From Christensenella sp. UBA4247 (GTDB lineage: Bacteria > Bacillota > Clostridia > Christensenellales > CAG-1252), in contig DGWX01000035.1 in NCBI GenBank assembly GCA_002395405.1, positions 1-8,269 of the forward strand: a DNA stretch of 8,269 nucleotides, written 5' to 3'. The translations under genes were made by a program, and so were the position numbers. Every line of letters starts with the position of its first letter. Positions within the stretch are counted from its first letter, which is position 1. The notes beneath the pieces were generated by a model. It ran no database searches. It had not been told where the DNA came from and saw only the letters and a program-made list of their open reading frames with translations. Of this stretch, positions 1 through 5,910 are shown piece after piece.

Positions 1-1
1 C

Positions 2-682
2 GACGGAAAGATCACCCTCCTCGTTAAAACGAAAGAAACCCTTGCGAAAGAGATCAAGAAAGACCATAAAGCCGCGATCCATCACAGCGCGTTCCCCAAG
101 AACAAAGAGAACGATTGGTACAGCGTCGTCGTGGACGAGAGCTTTACGGAAAGCGACGTGTACGATCTGTTAGACGATGCGGCGCGCCTCATTATCGGAG
201 AGAAGAAATTCGAGAACGATGCGCAAGAAGAGGAACAAACCAAGGAAGAGATCCGAGAGATCGGACTGAAAGAAAGCCTTGCCGCCGCGAAAGAAACGGG
301 CGCGGTCGGAACGGTTACGAAGAAGCTCATTGCCGAGCATCTCGCGGAAGCGTACGGAGAAAAGGTAGCCGTGTTCGCGCGTAAGAAGCGAACGGATAAC
401 GGAAAGCTGTACGTGCCGGACAATCACTTCGCGGTCAAGGAGAGCGGAAACGTCTGCTTTACGTACGTGTATGAGGACGACGCGGGTTACGTGTTGATCC
501 TGGCGAGAGAAGACGAAGCCTTCGCGAAAAAGATGCGCGAAGCGCACGGAAACACCGTTACGAAGAGCGCTTTCCCGAAAAACAAGGCGAAAGATTGGTA
601 TAGCTTCGTTGTGGACGAGTCTTATACGGAAAACGAAGTGTGGTTGATTTTCGACGAGGCGATTCGCCACGTGGTTGGGTAA
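2..682 (+). CDS. Duplicated MmcQ/YjbR-like domain protein, 3' part only
   Basis: The gene is cut by the left edge: the frame is open from base 2 and ends at TAA 680-682, leaving 226 residues. The visible part holds two related segments, residues 2-66 and 162-226, each built around a SAFPKNK...DWYS.VVDES.TE motif. They match at 29 of 65 positions by my hand alignment. A hydrophilic, Glu/Lys-rich linker (about residues 67-95) lies between them. The second unit, from about residue 95, looks complete at roughly 130 residues. The pattern NK..(D/H)W..V..D......E...L.DE resembles the C-terminal half of MmcQ/YjbR proteins, small double-wing proteins often annotated as DNA-binding, whose biochemical role is poorly known. 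No signal peptide or membrane segment is visible. The product is probably cytoplasmic. It is the first visible member of the operon, 26 bases before the phosphoesterase gene. The family call is from motif memory and could be wrong; the duplication is seen directly. Confidence 0.6.
   Translation, partial: DGKITLLVKTKETLAKEIKKDHKAAIHHSAFPKNKENDWYSVVVDESFTESDVYDLLDDAARLIIGEKKFENDAQEEEQTKEEIREIGLKESLAAAKETGAVGTVTKKLIAEHLAEAYGEKVAVFARKKRTDNGKLYVPDNHFAVKESGNVCFTYVYEDDAGYVLILAREDEAFAKKMREAHGNTVTKSAFPKNKAKDWYSFVVDESYTENEVWLIFDEAIRHVVG
5..199 (+). repeat. Internal domain repeat, copy A
   Basis: This is the coding segment for the first of two related 65-residue units in the YjbR-like gene. It aligns without gaps to copy B at 485-679, with about 45% identical residues by hand count. 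The core SAFPKNK and DWYS motifs are the best conserved part. The divergence points to an old duplication rather than a recent one. The start of this unit may lie outside the window. Confidence 0.7.
485..679 (+). repeat. Internal domain repeat, copy B
   Basis: This is the second copy of the 65-residue unit, ending exactly at the last codon before the stop. It is preceded by a further stretch (about residues 95-161) that probably forms the N-terminal half of the same domain. The matching half of copy A would lie upstream of the window. Confidence 0.7.
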
Positions 683-696
683 TCGAAATATTAAAA

Positions 697-701
697 AAGG
701 A
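697..701 (+). promoter_or_regulatory. Ribosome binding site that fixes the phosphoesterase start
   Basis: AAGGA lies 7 bases before ATG 709. It supports this start over an in-frame GTG at 640, which would add 23 charged residues in front of the signal peptide and overlap the upstream gene. Confidence 0.75.
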
Positions 702-708
702 CTGGACA

Positions 709-1992
709 ATGAAAGTATTATTGAAAATTATAGCTGTTGTCGCTTTGCTCTCCATCGTTTTTACTCTCGGAGTCGGCTGTAAGGAAAAGGAAAGCTCGTA
801 CGTGTCGCACGTCGTAACGATGTCGGATAGCGGAACCTTTAAGATCCTGCAATTAACGGACACGCACTTTATCAATTCGAGCGTTACGAATGACAGCGAC
901 GTTTCTCTTAATTATTCGCTTCGCGACGAATGGGCGATGACGGCGATGCGCTCGGTCATTGAGGACGCGGCGCCCGATATGATCATTTTGACGGGCGACA
1001 GCACCTTTACCCTCGACCAGATCAAAGTCTTTACCCGAACGAACGACAATTACGCCGCTTTCAAAAAAGTTGCGGATTATATTGATAGCTTTAATATTCC
1101 CTGGCTGTTCGTTTTCGGCAATCATGACGAAGAAGGTTCGCTCGGCGCGAAACTTGCGGGAAGCAAGGCGTCTAAAAAGACCCAAGCCGAAGCGGCGAAA
1201 AAAGCGCTCGGCGATTATTTGATGTCGAGCCATATCAAGAATTGCTTGTATGTAAACGGTCCCGAAGGTATAACGGGGCTCGGCAACTATATCGTAAACG
1301 TTCGCAATAAGGACGGATCGCTCAATAATACCCTTGTTATGCTGGACAGCGGTTCCTATCTCGAAGGCGATCAAAGAAAGTATGAATACGTACACGACGA
1401 CCAACTCGATTGGTACGAAAGGGCGATCAAAGATATATCGGAAAAGGAAGGAAAGAGCGTGGTTCCCTCCATCATTTTCCAGCATATTCCCTTTACCGCT
1501 TACGAAACGGTATTGACTAAGTTCCAAACCGCGCTGGAAAACCTCGGAGAAGATTGGCACGACACCATTAAGGTAGACGGAAAAGAGCGCACTTTGACGG
1601 TGGACGGCGAAACCATTACCTATCACGGCGGCGTGTATAACGAGGGCGAAGTTTGCGCTTCTTACGTCGGCGAATGGAACGGCGTGGACTATGACGGCGG
1701 ACACGAATTCGAAAGGATCAAAGCGCTCGGCTCCACTAAGTACGTTTTCTGCGGACACGATCATCGCAACACCTATTCCTTTACTTACGAAGGGATCCGC
1801 CTGACCTACGGAATGAGCATCGATTACAGTGCGAACGGGATCGTTCCCCTCGTTGCCCATCAGGATATATACGATAAAACCGAGCAGAGGGGCGGAACGC
1901 TGATCACGCTCGACAGCAAGGGCGGCGTTTCCATCTCGCAGGTTCCCTTTACGAGGAATCTTTACAGAGAGGCGCTTGCCGCAAAGGAATAA
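709..1992 (+). CDS. Lipoprotein calcineurin-like metallophosphoesterase
   Basis: A protein of 427 residues. Residues 1-24 are a lipoprotein signal peptide: MKVLLK, a hydrophobic stretch, then LGVGC with lipidation expected on Cys24. The mature enzyme should therefore sit on the outer face of the cytoplasmic membrane. All metal-binding blocks of the calcineurin-like phosphoesterase fold are present in order: D51-x-H53 in LTDTH, G96-D97 in LTGDS, N138-H139 in FGNHDE, H259 in FQHIPF, and GHDH at 349-352. These would hold a two-metal centre that hydrolyses phosphate esters. The FKILQLTDTH start and overall spacing recall the Dcr2-like branch of the superfamily, but the substrate cannot be read from sequence. 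An insert at about 144-175, rich in Ala and Lys, lies after the NHD block. The stop is 3 bases before mnmA, whose ribosome binding site lies inside this gene, so the two are probably co-translated. Family and export are secure; the biological role is unknown. Confidence 0.9.
   Translation: MKVLLKIIAVVALLSIVFTLGVGCKEKESSYVSHVVTMSDSGTFKILQLTDTHFINSSVTNDSDVSLNYSLRDEWAMTAMRSVIEDAAPDMIILTGDSTFTLDQIKVFTRTNDNYAAFKKVADYIDSFNIPWLFVFGNHDEEGSLGAKLAGSKASKKTQAEAAKKALGDYLMSSHIKNCLYVNGPEGITGLGNYIVNVRNKDGSLNNTLVMLDSGSYLEGDQRKYEYVHDDQLDWYERAIKDISEKEGKSVVPSIIFQHIPFTAYETVLTKFQTALENLGEDWHDTIKVDGKERTLTVDGETITYHGGVYNEGEVCASYVGEWNGVDYDGGHEFERIKALGSTKYVFCGHDHRNTYSFTYEGIRLTYGMSIDYSANGIVPLVAHQDIYDKTEQRGGTLITLDSKGGVSISQVPFTRNLYREALAAKE
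1984..1988 (+). promoter_or_regulatory. mnmA ribosome binding site inside the upstream gene
   Basis: AAGGA lies within the last codons of the phosphoesterase gene, 7 bases before ATG 1996. Translation of mnmA is therefore tied to an mRNA that also carries the lipoprotein gene. Confidence 0.7.
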
Positions 1993-1995
1993 GAA

Positions 1996-3066
1996 ATGGA
2001 AAAGAAAAGAGTCGTCATCGGGCTCAGCGGCGGCGTTGACAGTGCAGTCGCCGCTCTTCTTTTGAAGAGAGAAGGCTACGACGTTATCGGTTTGTTCATG
2101 CGGAATTGGAGGGAGGAAGACGAGTGCGGCAGATGTACGGCGGACGATGATTTTACCGACGTCAGGCGCATCGCGGACGCGATCGGGATCCCCTATTATT
2201 CCGAAGACTTTTCCAAGCGTTATTTGGACCGCGTTTTCTCGGTCTTTTTGTCCGAGTACGAAAAGGGAAGAACGCCGAATCCGGACGTTTTATGCAACCG
2301 CGAGATCAAGTTCGACGCATTCTCTTCTTTTGCGAAAGCCGCCGGCGCGGATTTCGTTGCGACCGGGCATTACGCGAGCGTTTTACACGGGGAGCGCCAT
2401 TTGCTCCTGCGCTCGGCGGACGAAAACAAAGATCAAACCTACTTTTTGAATCAAATCACCGAAGAGCAACTTTCCACCGCTCTCTTTCCCCTCGGCTCTT
2501 TGAAAAAAGGCGAGGTGCGAGAGATCGCGAAACAAGCGGGCATTCCCGTTTGGGAGAAAAAGGACAGCACGGGGATCTGCTTTATCGGCGAGCGCAATTT
2601 CAGGCAATTCCTATCGAATTACATTCCGATGAAAAAAGGCGAGATCGTTACTACGGACGGCGTGGTCGTAGGGGAACACCAGGGCGTGTTTTATTATACG
2701 AAAGGTCAAAGGAAGGGCCTCGGAGTCGGGGGAGGCGGGACAGGAGAACCCTATTTCGTGGTTGGGAAGGACGTTCAAAACAATCGCCTGATCGTAACGC
2801 AGGGTGAAACGGAACTTTTGTTCTCCTCTTCTTTGGAAGTGGACGATTTTCATTTTATTTCTAAGCGCCTGCCGGAAGGAGATTCTCCCGTTACGGCGCG
2901 TATTCGTCATCGCCAACCGTTGCAAAACGCAGTGGCGACCGTTTCGGGAAATCGGGTAAAGGTCCGTTTTGAAAAGCCCCAGCGCGCGGTGCAGGAAGGG
3001 CAATACGCCGTTTTGTATCAAGGAAACGTCTGTCTCGGCGGCGGCGTGATCGAGAGGGCGGAGTAA
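1996..3066 (+). CDS. mnmA: tRNA-specific 2-thiouridylase MnmA
   Basis: A full-length protein of 356 residues, normal for the family. MnmA activates C2 of the wobble uridine (U34) of tRNA-Lys, -Glu and -Gln by adenylation and then inserts sulfur from a persulfide carrier to give s2U. Visible motifs are the PP-loop SGGVDS at residues 11-16, FMRNW near 34-38, PNPDVLCN with the catalytic Cys100, ATGHYA at 122-127, and GICFIGERNF with the second catalytic Cys195. The C-terminal part keeps the GQRKGLGVGGG segment and a beta-barrel-like tail. A CGRC pair near residues 44-47 adds one cysteine to the GxCTA motif usual in Bacillota. The start ATG 1996 has its ribosome binding site in the preceding gene. 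No cysteine desulfurase gene (iscS/nifS type), a frequent neighbour of mnmA in Bacillota, is visible here, so the sulfur donor must be encoded elsewhere. Confidence 0.97.
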   Translation: MEKKRVVIGLSGGVDSAVAALLLKREGYDVIGLFMRNWREEDECGRCTADDDFTDVRRIADAIGIPYYSEDFSKRYLDRVFSVFLSEYEKGRTPNPDVLCNREIKFDAFSSFAKAAGADFVATGHYASVLHGERHLLLRSADENKDQTYFLNQITEEQLSTALFPLGSLKKGEVREIAKQAGIPVWEKKDSTGICFIGERNFRQFLSNYIPMKKGEIVTTDGVVVGEHQGVFYYTKGQRKGLGVGGGGTGEPYFVVGKDVQNNRLIVTQGETELLFSSSLEVDDFHFISKRLPEGDSPVTARIRHRQPLQNAVATVSGNRVKVRFEKPQRAVQEGQYAVLYQGNVCLGGGVIERAE

Positions 3067-3095
3067 AGGTTTCACTTTTTTAATTACGGAGCGAT

Positions 3096-4166
3096 ATGAA
3101 AAAAGAAGGGTTCGAAAAGAAAAGCGGATTCGGTTTCGGGGAGAGCGGCGTCGTCGTTCTCGCGGCTCTTGTCGCGGAGATCCTCTTTCAGGTAGTACTT
3201 TCTCTTTTGCCTTTATCCGACGGCGCGTTTACTTGGATCGCCGTCGTTATGAACCAAGCGATCTTTTTCGGGACGGTCCTGTTCTTTGCCCGTCGAAAGA
3301 AAGTCTCGTTTATCGAAATGACGGGGATCAAACGGGGATTTAAGCTCAAATATCTGCCTTTGCTTTTTTTGATCGCGCTTTTTTCGATTGCCGCGTTCGC
3401 CCCTCTTGCCGGGCTTTTCTCTTCTTTGCTTCAAAAATTCGGGTATTCTTATTCTCCCGATTATCACGTTTCTTTTTCCTCGCCCGGCTTGTTTGCGCTC
3501 GCTTTTCTTGCGCTCTCTATCCTTCCCGCGATCGGAGAAGAAACCTTGCTCCGCGGCGCGTTGCTCTCGGGGGCGAAGGAAAAATCTCCGTTGTTTGCCG
3601 TTTTATATTCGGCGGCGATCTTCGCGCTGTTTCACGGAAACGCCGTTCAGCTCGTTCATCAATTTTTACTCGGCGTCGTTATGGCGTATCTTGCGCTGAC
3701 GCTTCGAACGATCCTTTCGTCCGCTTTGATCCACTTCGTGAATAACGGCGCGGCGCTTCTCCTTGATTATCTATACCTGAAAGGCAGCGTCGGGGAAAAG
3801 TTCTATTCGTATTTTACCGCGTCTTTTGCAGGCGCGCTTTCGCGTTCCGCGTTTATCCTTTGTATCGTGGGTAGTTGGGCTGTTTTGTTCCTTCTCCTTT
3901 TCCTTTATACGGTCGTTTTGAAAAAGGATCGGGAGAAAGAGGGCGCTTTCGAATTCGATCCGACCTTTTCGCAAAACAAAATAAACGCCTTTCTCTCCTA
4001 TCTTGCCGTTTTGCCCGTAAAAGATAAGGAAAAGAGCGCGCTTCCTGAGGACGGGGAAGAAAAATATCCCGAGCGCTTTTCGATGGACGCGATCTATCAC
4101 GCGGCGCTCATTTCGCTGCTCCTCGTTGTTCTCGCGGCAGGCATTTTTTCGGAGGTGGCGAAATGA
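3096..4166 (+). CDS. CPBP-family intramembrane protease (first of two)
   Basis: An integral membrane protein of 356 residues with about eight or nine hydrophobic segments, for example around residues 18-41, 45-64, 85-111, 131-146, 165-200, 205-228, 243-272 and 332-352. It carries the three signatures of the CPBP/Abi (Rce1-like) glutamate-type proteases: EETLLR at 148-153, FALFH at 176-180, and HFVNN at 213-217 (His213, Asn217). The CPBP core is therefore complete and probably active. After it comes an extra C-terminal part: a transmembrane segment, a charged loop of about 55 residues (about 273-330), and a final membrane helix close to the C-terminus. Members of this family are linked to bacteriocin self-immunity, peptide processing and unknown roles; no bacteriocin gene is visible here. 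The start has GGAG only 4 bases upstream, a little close. The gene follows mnmA by 29 bases and overlaps the next protease gene by ATGA. Confidence 0.88.
   Translation: MKKEGFEKKSGFGFGESGVVVLAALVAEILFQVVLSLLPLSDGAFTWIAVVMNQAIFFGTVLFFARRKKVSFIEMTGIKRGFKLKYLPLLFLIALFSIAAFAPLAGLFSSLLQKFGYSYSPDYHVSFSSPGLFALAFLALSILPAIGEETLLRGALLSGAKEKSPLFAVLYSAAIFALFHGNAVQLVHQFLLGVVMAYLALTLRTILSSALIHFVNNGAALLLDYLYLKGSVGEKFYSYFTASFAGALSRSAFILCIVGSWAVLFLLLFLYTVVLKKDREKEGAFEFDPTFSQNKINAFLSYLAVLPVKDKEKSALPEDGEEKYPERFSMDAIYHAALISLLLVVLAAGIFSEVAK
4151..4156 (+). promoter_or_regulatory. Ribosome binding site of the second protease gene
   Basis: A near-perfect GGAGGT, 6 bases before ATG 4163, lies inside the end of the first protease gene. 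It is stronger than the site of the first gene and supports a start within the ATGA overlap. Confidence 0.75.
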
Positions 4167-5149
4167 CTCTTCGGCAAAAACATACGGCGGCTTACGCGGC
4201 GGCCATGCTGTCGCTTATGATCTTGCAGATCCTATTTTACGTAAAGCCGTTTTCTACTCTTTCGGATTACCATAGAGAAATCGTCTATACCCTCCTTTCG
4301 CAGATCCTCTGTATGGGGGTGATCCCGCTTTCCGTCCTTCTCGTTTTGAGAAGAGGGGAGAGGATCCGGGACGTGTTTTCCTATATGCGTTACGCAAAGC
4401 CGATCGATTGGAAAAGCTGTCTTCTCGCGAGCTTTGCTTTGATGCTCCTGATTACGCCGTTTACGATGGTGTTCAACGCGGCGACCAATATCTTCCTCAA
4501 TATAATCGGATATAAAAGGGCGGCGTACGTCGGAACGGTATATGCCGGTTTCGGGGATTATCTTCTCTTCGTCGTTATAACGGCGCTTCTCCCCGCCGTT
4601 TTTGAAGAATTCAGTCACAGAGGGCTTTTGCTTTCCGGGCTCGAAAACAGAGGTTCGGAGCTGTCCGCCGTTCTGTTGTCCGCGCTTTGTTTCGGTTTGA
4701 TGCACGAAAATCCCCTGCAAATGATCTACGCTTTTTTCGGCGGTTTGGTCTTCGGCTTGTCCGTTACGAAAACAAAGAGTATGATCCCCGCGATGTGCGC
4801 CCATTTCGCAAACAATTTCGTGGCGACGACTCTCGAATACTCTTCGCAAACAAAGAATGCGCTCGGCGTTTTTTACGAAAAATTGACCGCCTCTTCCAAC
4901 CTTTTGTTTTTCTTTTTGACGGTGGCGGTTATGATCCTTTCGGTGTACGCCGTTATCAAAGTATTGCAGTATCTCGCGAGAAAAACGGAAAAACCCGTTT
5001 CGGAGAAAAAACTCTTCGGCGTGATCGTGACGGACGCGTATAAAAAAGACGGAAAAGCCACTTTGAAGGATAACGCTTTCCTGCTTTCCGTCATCATTGC
5101 GGAAACGGCGCTTCTTCTTGCGCTCATCGTGTGGGGGATCGTAAGATGA
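4163..5149 (+). CDS. CPBP-family intramembrane protease (second of two)
   Basis: A polytopic membrane protein of 328 residues. It carries EEFSHR at 148-153, FGLMH at 177-181 and HFANN at 214-218 (His214, Asn218), the full CPBP/Abi catalytic set. These sit at almost the same residue numbers as in the preceding gene, and both proteins end with a transmembrane segment, a charged soluble loop and a last membrane helix. The rest of the sequence is clearly diverged, so the pair looks like an old tandem duplication; a heteromeric complex is possible but is inference. Motif 1 has an extra His (H152) just before the Arg. The gene starts in a 4-base overlap with the first protease gene and ends in a 4-base overlap with tadA. 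This points to translational coupling of all three. The substrate is unknown. Confidence 0.87.
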   Translation: MTLRQKHTAAYAAAMLSLMILQILFYVKPFSTLSDYHREIVYTLLSQILCMGVIPLSVLLVLRRGERIRDVFSYMRYAKPIDWKSCLLASFALMLLITPFTMVFNAATNIFLNIIGYKRAAYVGTVYAGFGDYLLFVVITALLPAVFEEFSHRGLLLSGLENRGSELSAVLLSALCFGLMHENPLQMIYAFFGGLVFGLSVTKTKSMIPAMCAHFANNFVATTLEYSSQTKNALGVFYEKLTASSNLLFFFLTVAVMILSVYAVIKVLQYLARKTEKPVSEKKLFGVIVTDAYKKDGKATLKDNAFLLSVIIAETALLLALIVWGIVR

Positions 5150-5667
5150 AGAAAGAAAGAGGGGACGAATATTTTATGCGCCTCGCCCTGCGAGAAGCCG
5201 AAAAAGCCGCCGAGAAAGACGAAGTTCCCGTGGGCGCCGTGATCGTAAAGAACGGAGAGGTTGTCGCGCGGGCGCATAACGAAAAGGAAAAAAGACAATC
5301 CGCCGTTCGCCACGCCGAGATCTGCGCCATGGAAAAGGCGTCCGCAAAGCTCGGGCAATGGTGGCTCGAAGACTGCGTGTTGTACGTAACGCTCGAACCT
5401 TGCGCGATGTGTGCCGGCGCCGCCGTAAATGCGCGCCTGAAAAAGATCGTGTTCGGCGCGAAAGACTCCCGCTTCGGCTTCGTGGGCTCGCTTGCAAACC
5501 TCTCTTACGATTATCCGCTGAATCATCGCGTTCTCTCCGAGGGCGGCGTTCTCGAAAAAGAATGCGCCGCGATCCTAACTTCTTTTTTCAAGCGAAAAAG
5601 GGAGAGTAAAAAACGCGCTCCATCGAACGTTTTGCTCGAAAATCCCGATCTCGACGGGGAAAATTAA
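5146..5667 (+). CDS. tadA: tRNA-specific adenosine deaminase TadA
   Basis: A protein of 173 residues in the cytidine-deaminase fold. TadA converts A34 to inosine in tRNA-Arg(ACG), letting one tRNA read CGU, CGC and CGA. The zinc and catalytic motifs are intact: HAE at 56-58 (His56 zinc ligand, Glu58 proton shuttle) and EPCAMC at 84-89 (Cys86 and Cys89 zinc ligands). The N-terminal FMRLALREA and the VPVGAVIV strand are typical. The C-terminal tail, from about residue 148, is strongly basic (KRKRESKKR) and then acidic. It makes the protein slightly longer than many family members; the basic patch could help bind tRNA. I chose ATG 5146, in the ATGA overlap and with a GGGGGA 7 bases upstream, over an in-frame GTG at 5131 that would add five residues. 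It is the last gene before the terminator. Confidence 0.95.
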   Translation: MKKERGDEYFMRLALREAEKAAEKDEVPVGAVIVKNGEVVARAHNEKEKRQSAVRHAEICAMEKASAKLGQWWLEDCVLYVTLEPCAMCAGAAVNARLKKIVFGAKDSRFGFVGSLANLSYDYPLNHRVLSEGGVLEKECAAILTSFFKRKRESKKRAPSNVLLENPDLDGEN

Positions 5668-5695
5668 GAAAAATTAATCATTTACGCGTGAAACT

Positions 5696-5741
5696 ACGTT
5701 CGAAAAACAGCCCGAATTTCGGGGATTTCGAACGTTTTTTT
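5696..5741 (+). terminator. Intrinsic terminator after tadA
   Basis: A perfect 10-bp outer stem (ACGTTCGAAA at 5696-5705 with TTTCGAACGT at 5726-5735) encloses a second 5-bp stem (CCCGA 5711-5715 with TCGGG 5719-5723, loop ATT). A run of seven T at 5735-5741 follows. It lies 28 bases after the tadA stop. There is no T-run on the opposite side, so it should act on the + strand only. It separates the tRNA-modification/membrane operon from rpoB. Confidence 0.9.
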
Positions 5742-5761
5742 ATAAAGTTTTGAAAAATCGC

Positions 5762-5790
5762 TTGACTTATTGACAGACGCCGATTATCAT
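5762..5790 (+). promoter_or_regulatory. rpoB promoter P1 (sigma-A type)
   Basis: TTGACT at 5762-5767 and TATCAT at 5785-5790 are separated by 17 bases; each box matches the consensus at 5 of 6 positions. The site sits 20 bases after the terminator T-run and points at rpoB. Transcription would start near 5797. Confidence 0.7.
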
Positions 5791-5798
5791 TGTAAATT
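5770..5798 (+). promoter_or_regulatory. rpoB promoter P2, overlapping P1
   Basis: A perfect TTGACA at 5770-5775 and TAAATT at 5793-5798 (4 of 6) are again 17 bases apart. P2 is shifted by 8 bases from P1, so the two sites lie on the same DNA and can only be used one at a time. Transcription would start near 5805. Confidence 0.55.
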
Positions 5799-5910
5799 GC
5801 GTTATTATGCGGAAGTGTCCGATTTTCTTCAAAAAAAATTCTCACCGTAGGTGAAGAGGGAAAAAGGGTGCCGAGCGATGGCGTTCAAATATTTAAGGAG
5901 TGTTTTTTCA
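5799..5910 (+). promoter_or_regulatory. rpoB untranslated leader with small competing hairpins
   Basis: This is the roughly 110-base stretch between the promoters and the rpoB start. It contains an eight-A run (5831-5838). TCACC 5842-5846 can pair with GGTGA 5850-5854, and TCTTCA 5826-5831 can pair with TGAAGA 5852-5857; both pairings use the same bases, so they exclude each other. A weak GCC/GGC pair (5870-5872, 5880-5882) follows. No T-run follows any of them, so this is not a classical attenuator. I recognise no riboswitch or ribosomal-protein binding site. Function is unproven. Confidence 0.35.
5895..5900 (+). promoter_or_regulatory. rpoB ribosome binding site
   Basis: AAGGAG lies 10 bases before ATG 5911. 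An in-frame ATG at 5878 would add 11 residues, but it has only weak AG-rich sequence upstream and would place this good site inside the coding region. I therefore prefer 5911. Confidence 0.75.

Noticed and set aside
640..708. Upstream GTG start for the phosphoesterase
   Set aside because: It would add 23 charged residues before a clear lipoprotein signal peptide and overlap the preceding gene; ATG 709 has a good AAGGA site.
853..1860. Long open frame on the minus strand (335 codons)
   Set aside because: It is antisense to the metallophosphoesterase, which has all its catalytic motifs. No motif is seen in the reverse frame.
5131..5145. Upstream GTG start for tadA
   Set aside because: ATG 5146 sits in a typical ATGA overlap with a G-rich ribosome binding site 7 bases before it; the five extra residues are not expected in TadA.
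5846..5885. Lysine-riboswitch-like fragments (GTAGGTGAAGAGG, GTGCCGAG)
   Set aside because: The resemblance is superficial: the stretch is far too short for the multi-helix fold and precedes rpoB, not a lysine gene.
5878..5910. In-frame ATG 33 bases upstream of the rpoB start
   Set aside because: It lacks a good ribosome binding site, while ATG 5911 has AAGGAG. The protein from 5911 already has the expected RpoB N-terminus.
5668..5910. Small SRP RNA gene, often found beside tadA in Bacillota
   Set aside because: The conserved GGTCAGG and GGAAG/AGCAG loop sequences are not present; the stretch is explained by terminator, promoters and leader.
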